Assembly (NCBI RefSeq): GCF_014647515.1 | Contig: NZ_BMPI01000028.1 | Coordinates: 102,602-138,018 of the forward strand | Direction: 5' to 3' | Source: Dactylosporangium sucinum | GTDB lineage: Bacteria; Actinomycetota; Actinomycetes; Mycobacteriales; Micromonosporaceae | Length of the DNA: 35,417 bases | Shown: piece by piece, positions 32,798 to 35,417 of the stretch | Position numbering within the stretch: the stretch's first letter is position 1 | Layout of the letters: every line of letters starts with the position of its first letter | Made by a program: the position numbers and the translations under genes | The notes under the pieces: model-generated | Told to the model about the DNA's origin: nothing | What the model saw: only the letters and a program-made list of their open reading frames with translations | Databases searched by the model: none

Positions 32798-33354
32798 GCC
32801 GCGACGCGCTCGAGGTCATCAGGACGCGCCGAGCCGTGCGCGCCATGACGAGCGAGCCGGTACGTCGTGAGCAACTGGAGCAGATCCTGGACGCCGCCGC
32901 GCACGCCCCGAACGCGGGCAACCGCCGCCTGCAGCGTCTCGTCGTGATCGACGATGACGCGACGCTGCGCGTGCTGCGCATGGTCTCACCCGGCATGCTC
33001 CAACGCCCGGCGGCGGCCGTCGTCATCTGCATCGACGTGGCACGCGCCGTGGAGTACGGCTTGCCGGCAAGGAGCAGCGGCCTCTTCATCGACGTCGGCA
33101 CCGCCGCGCAGACGATGATGCTGGCCGCCCACGCGCTCGGCCTCGGGTCCGGACCGGTCACCTCGTTCAGCAGAGCCGCCGTCAGCACGGTCCTCAACCT
33201 GCCCGCCCGGTGGAGCCCCGAAATGGTCGTGTGCCTCGGTCACGCCGCCACGACGCAACCGTCTCCCGTGGGCCCGCACCGGCGGTCCACCTGGCGCGAC
33301 CTCACCTACTGGGGCCGCCTGGGCAGCGATGCGACCACAGCGGCCGGCTCATGA
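32794..33354 (+). CDS. Nitroreductase-family flavoprotein
   Basis: A 186-residue FMN-dependent nitroreductase-fold protein. The N-terminal FMN phosphate segment is VIRTRRAVRAMTSEPVRREQLEQIL, followed by AAHAPNAGNRRLQRLVVID. The second half has IDVGTAAQTMMLAAHALGLGSGPVTSF, and PEMVVCLGHA ends the core. Members reduce nitro groups, quinones or enoyl bonds, or act in cofactor metabolism, always as dimers. The start is GTG at 32794 inside the stop of the DUF6092-like gene; the leader from 32737 is antisense-like and discarded. The gene ends 16 bases from a convergent SnoaL-like gene. The substrate is unknown. Confidence 0.88.
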   Translation: MSRDALEVIRTRRAVRAMTSEPVRREQLEQILDAAAHAPNAGNRRLQRLVVIDDDATLRVLRMVSPGMLQRPAAAVVICIDVARAVEYGLPARSSGLFIDVGTAAQTMMLAAHALGLGSGPVTSFSRAAVSTVLNLPARWSPEMVVCLGHAATTQPSPVGPHRRSTWRDLTYWGRLGSDATTAAGS

Positions 33355-33370
33355 GCCCGGCAACGGGCGT

Positions 33371-33757
33371 TCAGCCCGGGATCCGCTCCGCGAGCCCTGC
33401 GCGGGATTGCGGCGCCGGGAAGCGGGCCGCGAAGTACTGGGTCTCGTGCACGACCCGGCCGCCGGCGAACTCCATGATGCTCACCGAATAGGTGGGCGCG
33501 CCGTCGTAGGTGATCACGCATTCGCTCACCCACAGGTCGCCGCTGCCGCTGATGCGCAGCACGGTGAAGTGGCGGTCAGCGGGGTGGGCGCCGCGCTGGG
33601 CGGCGATCGTGGCGCGGCCGCGGAACCGTTCGCCGGATTGCGGGTAGTCCAGGATCGCGTCCTCGGCGTACACGGCGTGCTCCGCCTCGATCTCGCCCGC
33701 CTCTGACGCTCGCCAGTGCTCCTCGATCGCGGCGCTGGTCTGTTGATCGGTATCCAC
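33371..33757 (-). CDS. SnoaL-like (NTF2-fold) protein
   Basis: A 128-residue single-domain cone-fold protein, starting IEEHWRASEAGEIEAEHAVYAEDAILDYPQSGERF and including the strand pair FTVLRISGSGDLWVSECVITYDGAPTYSVSIMEFAGGRV. SnoaL-like proteins are isomerases, hydrolases, cyclases or binding partners; the reaction is not clear here. The start is GTG at 33757 with AGGAGAAGG upstream. The longer open frame (to 34723) is antisense to the LLM gene. It is divergent from the LLM oxidoreductase and shares a 132-base control region with a palindrome at 33862-33879. A second SnoaL-like gene lies on the other side of the LLM gene. Confidence 0.85.
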   Translation of the reverse strand: MDTDQQTSAAIEEHWRASEAGEIEAEHAVYAEDAILDYPQSGERFRGRATIAAQRGAHPADRHFTVLRISGSGDLWVSECVITYDGAPTYSVSIMEFAGGRVVHETQYFAARFPAPQSRAGLAERIPG

Positions 33758-33861
33758 GGTGTCGGCCCTTCTCCTGCTGCTCGTCTGCGGCGCCCTTCCC
33801 CCAGCCGTGCCGCTCAACCCGTTCCGGGTATCCGAAGCCGCAACGCTCGACGTTCTACCGA

Positions 33862-33879
33862 ACCAAGCAAGCGCTTGGT
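33862..33879. promoter_or_regulatory. Palindromic operator before the LLM gene
   Basis: ACCAAGC-AAGC-GCTTGGT is a perfect 7-bp inverted repeat ending 10 bases before the LLM start codon. Its inner part AGCAAGCGCTTGGT (33866-33879) fits the consensus AnCAAGnnCTTGnT that I recall for the TetR-family regulator KstR2 of cholesterol-ring catabolism. A TANNNT box, TACGGT (33879-33884), follows it, so the operator would occupy the promoter spacer. Confidence 0.6.
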
Positions 33880-33889
33880 ACGGTGGTGC

Positions 33890-34765
33890 ATGCGGTTCGG
33901 CATCCTCAGTCCCGTCGTCTTTCGCCCGCCCGGACAGTTCAGCGCCTGGGAGACCGGCGCGGGCCCGGACGAGCTCGTCCAGGTCGCCGAGGCGGCGGAC
34001 CGGCTCGGCTACCACCACCTCACCTGCAGCGAGCACGTCGGCGTGCCGGCCAGGATCGCCGCGCGGGCCAACGGCACCTACTGGGACCCGCTGGCCACGC
34101 TGGGCTTTGTCGCGGCGCGCACGACGGACATCCGGCTGGCCACCCACGTCCTCGTGCTCGGCTACCACCACCCGCTGGAGATCGCGAAGCGCTACGGGAC
34201 CCTCGACCGGCTCAGCGGCGGCAGGGTGGTCCTCGGGCTCGGGGTGGGCAGCCTGAAGGAGGAGTTCGCCCTGCTCGGTGCCGACTTCGACGGCCGCGGC
34301 GCCGCCGCCGACGACGCGATCCGGGCCCTTCGCGCCGCCTGGGGACAGCCGCTGCCCGAGTACGAGGGCACCCACTACCGGTTCCGCGACTTCCTCATCG
34401 ATCCGCACGCAACCCGGCGCCGGGTACCGCTGTGGATCGGCGGATACACCCGCCGTTCGCTGCGCCGGGCCGTCGAACTGGGCGACGCCTGGGTTCCGTT
34501 CGGCCTGCCGATCGAGCAGATCACCACCATGCTGGCCGCGGTCGACCGGCCGGAGGGCTTCGACGTGATCCTCACGCCGCCGCCGCTGGACCCGATCGAG
34601 GACCCCGGCGGCGCACGCCGCCACGTCGAGCAGCTGCACGCGGCCGGGGCCACGATGATGAACATCGTCCTGCGCCACCGCAGCGCGGAGCACTGCGTCG
34701 AACAGCTGGCGGCCTTCCGGCAACTCTTCGCGCAGGCGGAGTGGCCGGCCGGCACCGCACGTTGA
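33890..34765 (+). CDS. LLM-class (likely F420-dependent) oxidoreductase
   Basis: A 291-residue luciferase-like TIM-barrel protein. The N-terminal MRFGILSPVVF strand, HHLTCSEHVGVP (active-site Glu/His region), IRLATHVLVLGYHHPLEIAKRYGTLDRLSGGRVVLGLGVGSLKEEF spread over the cofactor face, and RRVPLWIGGYTRRSLRRAVELGDAW are typical of actinobacterial F420-dependent members. It would move hydride to or from an unknown ketone, alcohol or enoyl substrate. The ATG at 33890 has no ribosome site and lies about 6 bases after a TACGGT box, so a leaderless transcript is plausible. The gene is followed 11 bases later by a SnoaL-like gene with a strong ribosome site. Confidence 0.9.
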   Translation: MRFGILSPVVFRPPGQFSAWETGAGPDELVQVAEAADRLGYHHLTCSEHVGVPARIAARANGTYWDPLATLGFVAARTTDIRLATHVLVLGYHHPLEIAKRYGTLDRLSGGRVVLGLGVGSLKEEFALLGADFDGRGAAADDAIRALRAAWGQPLPEYEGTHYRFRDFLIDPHATRRRVPLWIGGYTRRSLRRAVELGDAWVPFGLPIEQITTMLAAVDRPEGFDVILTPPPLDPIEDPGGARRHVEQLHAAGATMMNIVLRHRSAEHCVEQLAAFRQLFAQAEWPAGTAR

Positions 34766-34776
34766 GGAGGTACGGC

Positions 34777-35286
34777 ATGCCAGAGCACGAACAAGCGATC
34801 GCCGCGCTGGAGCGCCGAGTGCGGGACCTGGAGGACCGGCTGGCCCTCATGCAGATCCTCGCCACGTACGGTCCCGCCGTGGACAGCGGTTCGGCCGCCC
34901 CGGCCGCGCGGCTGTGGACCGAGGACGGCGTCTACGACACCTATCCGGCGGTGCTGCACGGCCGGGCGGCCATCGCGGACATGGTCACCGGCGAGCTGCA
35001 CCAGCGGCTGATCCACTCCGGCGCCGCCCACCTGCAGGGCCTGCCGCACCTGGAGGTGGACGGCGATCGGGCCGTCGCCACCGCCTACTCGCAGCTGGTG
35101 CTTCGCGACGAGGGGACCGACAGCTACCGGATCTGGCGCACGGGCGCCAACCGCTGGGAGTTCGTCCGCACCGCGCAGGGCTGGCAGGTCACCCACCGGG
35201 TCAACCGCCAGCTCGACGGCGATGCCGAGGCCCGGGACCTGTTCAGCGCGGCGGTCGACGAGCGCCGCGCTCAGGACGGGGATTGA
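34777..35286 (+). CDS. SnoaL-like (NTF2-fold) protein, N-terminal coiled-coil helix
   Basis: A 169-residue protein. A heptad-like helix (EQAIAALERRVRDLEDRLALMQIL, residues about 5-28) precedes a SnoaL_4-type domain with YGPAVDSGSAAPAARLWTEDGVYDT, HGRAAIADMV, HLEVDGDRAVATAYSQLVLR and WRTGANRWEFVRTAQGWQVTHRVNRQL. This subgroup accompanies ring-hydroxylating, steroid and hydroxylation pathways, but no active residue can be assigned. The ATG at 34777 has GAGGAGG 6 bases upstream, which lies across the LLM stop codon, so the two genes form one transcript. Confidence 0.87.
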   Translation: MPEHEQAIAALERRVRDLEDRLALMQILATYGPAVDSGSAAPAARLWTEDGVYDTYPAVLHGRAAIADMVTGELHQRLIHSGAAHLQGLPHLEVDGDRAVATAYSQLVLRDEGTDSYRIWRTGANRWEFVRTAQGWQVTHRVNRQLDGDAEARDLFSAAVDERRAQDGD

Positions 35287-35370
35287 CACGCGCGGCCAGG
35301 TGCAGTTCGGCCGCACAGCCAGGCAGCCCTCCGAAACCTCCGAAAAGGGGATGAAAGGGGTGAGGTCGGT

Positions 35371-35388
35371 ATACCTGCCAGCAGGTAT
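35371..35388. promoter_or_regulatory. Perfect 18-bp inverted repeat near the right edge
   Basis: ATACCTGC-CA-GCAGGTAT is an 8-bp perfect dyad 84 bases after the last gene. Its AT ends and operator-like size suggest a binding site controlling a gene beyond the window. Confidence 0.4.
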
Positions 35389-35391
35389 CAG

Positions 35392-35413
35392 CGGGTGCGG
35401 AAACCCGCACCCG
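35392..35413. terminator. Strong hairpin at the right edge
   Basis: Nine-bp arms CGGGTGCGG and CCGCACCCG enclose an AAAC loop. This is a likely terminator for the LLM/SnoaL transcript or for a convergent gene outside the window. The edge of the sequence prevents judging what follows. Confidence 0.45.
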
Positions 35414-35417
35414 GGGA

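Noticed and set aside
1..35417. Mobile elements, CRISPR arrays, tRNA or rRNA genes
   Set aside because: No transposase or integrase, regularly spaced repeats, cloverleaf pattern or rRNA-like sequence was seen.

Overview
The window is about 35.4 kb of very GC-rich DNA with tightly packed, often overlapping genes, many GTG starts and third codon positions that are almost always G or C. Together with a PspA-PspAA-HtpX-PspAB cluster, a BTAD/SARP-type ATPase regulator and an F420-type LLM oxidoreductase, this points to a filamentous or soil actinobacterium. A genus cannot be fixed from this piece. No rRNA, tRNA, CRISPR array, insertion sequence or replication origin is visible, and no gene-free stretch exceeds 300 bases.

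Region 1 (71-9748, minus strand) is one long catabolic or uptake unit. It runs from a lipoprotein solute-binding protein through two permeases and two ATPases of the dipeptide/oligopeptide ABC family. It continues into an alpha/beta hydrolase, an enoyl-CoA hydratase-like protein, a MaoC-like hotdog protein, an acyl-CoA synthetase and a FadR-type GntR regulator. Several junctions are ATGA or TGATG overlaps, so the genes are probably co-translated. Divergently (9968-12078) lie an acyl-CoA dehydrogenase and a two-domain VOC protein. The shared 219-bp control region carries several palindromes. The likely logic is uptake of an organic acid or conjugate, hydrolysis, CoA activation and beta-oxidation-like processing. 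The substrate is not identifiable from sequence.

Region 2 (12041-16651) begins with a decayed 3' end of an Nramp-type metal transporter fused to the end of the VOC gene. It then holds a DUF3592 membrane protein and two other small membrane proteins on the minus strand. A NarL-type two-component pair follows on the plus strand.

Region 3 (16674-27526, minus strand) contains, in order of transcription from the right: a TetR regulator; the envelope-stress operon pspA-pspAA-htpX-pspAB; a 1026-residue SARP/BTAD-ATPase regulator followed directly by an MhpA-like FAD monooxygenase; and a three-gene set of an emfourin-like protease inhibitor, an ankyrin-repeat protein and a leucine-rich-repeat protein.

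Region 4 (27526-32224) looks like a small regulon. The TetR gene diverges from an M20 metallopeptidase and an S9 prolyl-oligopeptidase-type serine peptidase, and a LysA-like PLP decarboxylase converges on them. Closely related palindromes (TTAGAGTC followed by CTC) sit in the TetR/M20 promoter region and directly upstream of the decarboxylase. This suggests one regulator controls a peptide-breakdown and amino-acid-decarboxylation unit.

Region 5 (32486-35417) holds a DUF6092-like protein coupled to a nitroreductase, a SnoaL-like protein, and an LLM oxidoreductase with a second SnoaL-like protein. The LLM promoter carries a palindrome fitting the remembered KstR2 consensus. The right edge ends in two strong inverted repeats.
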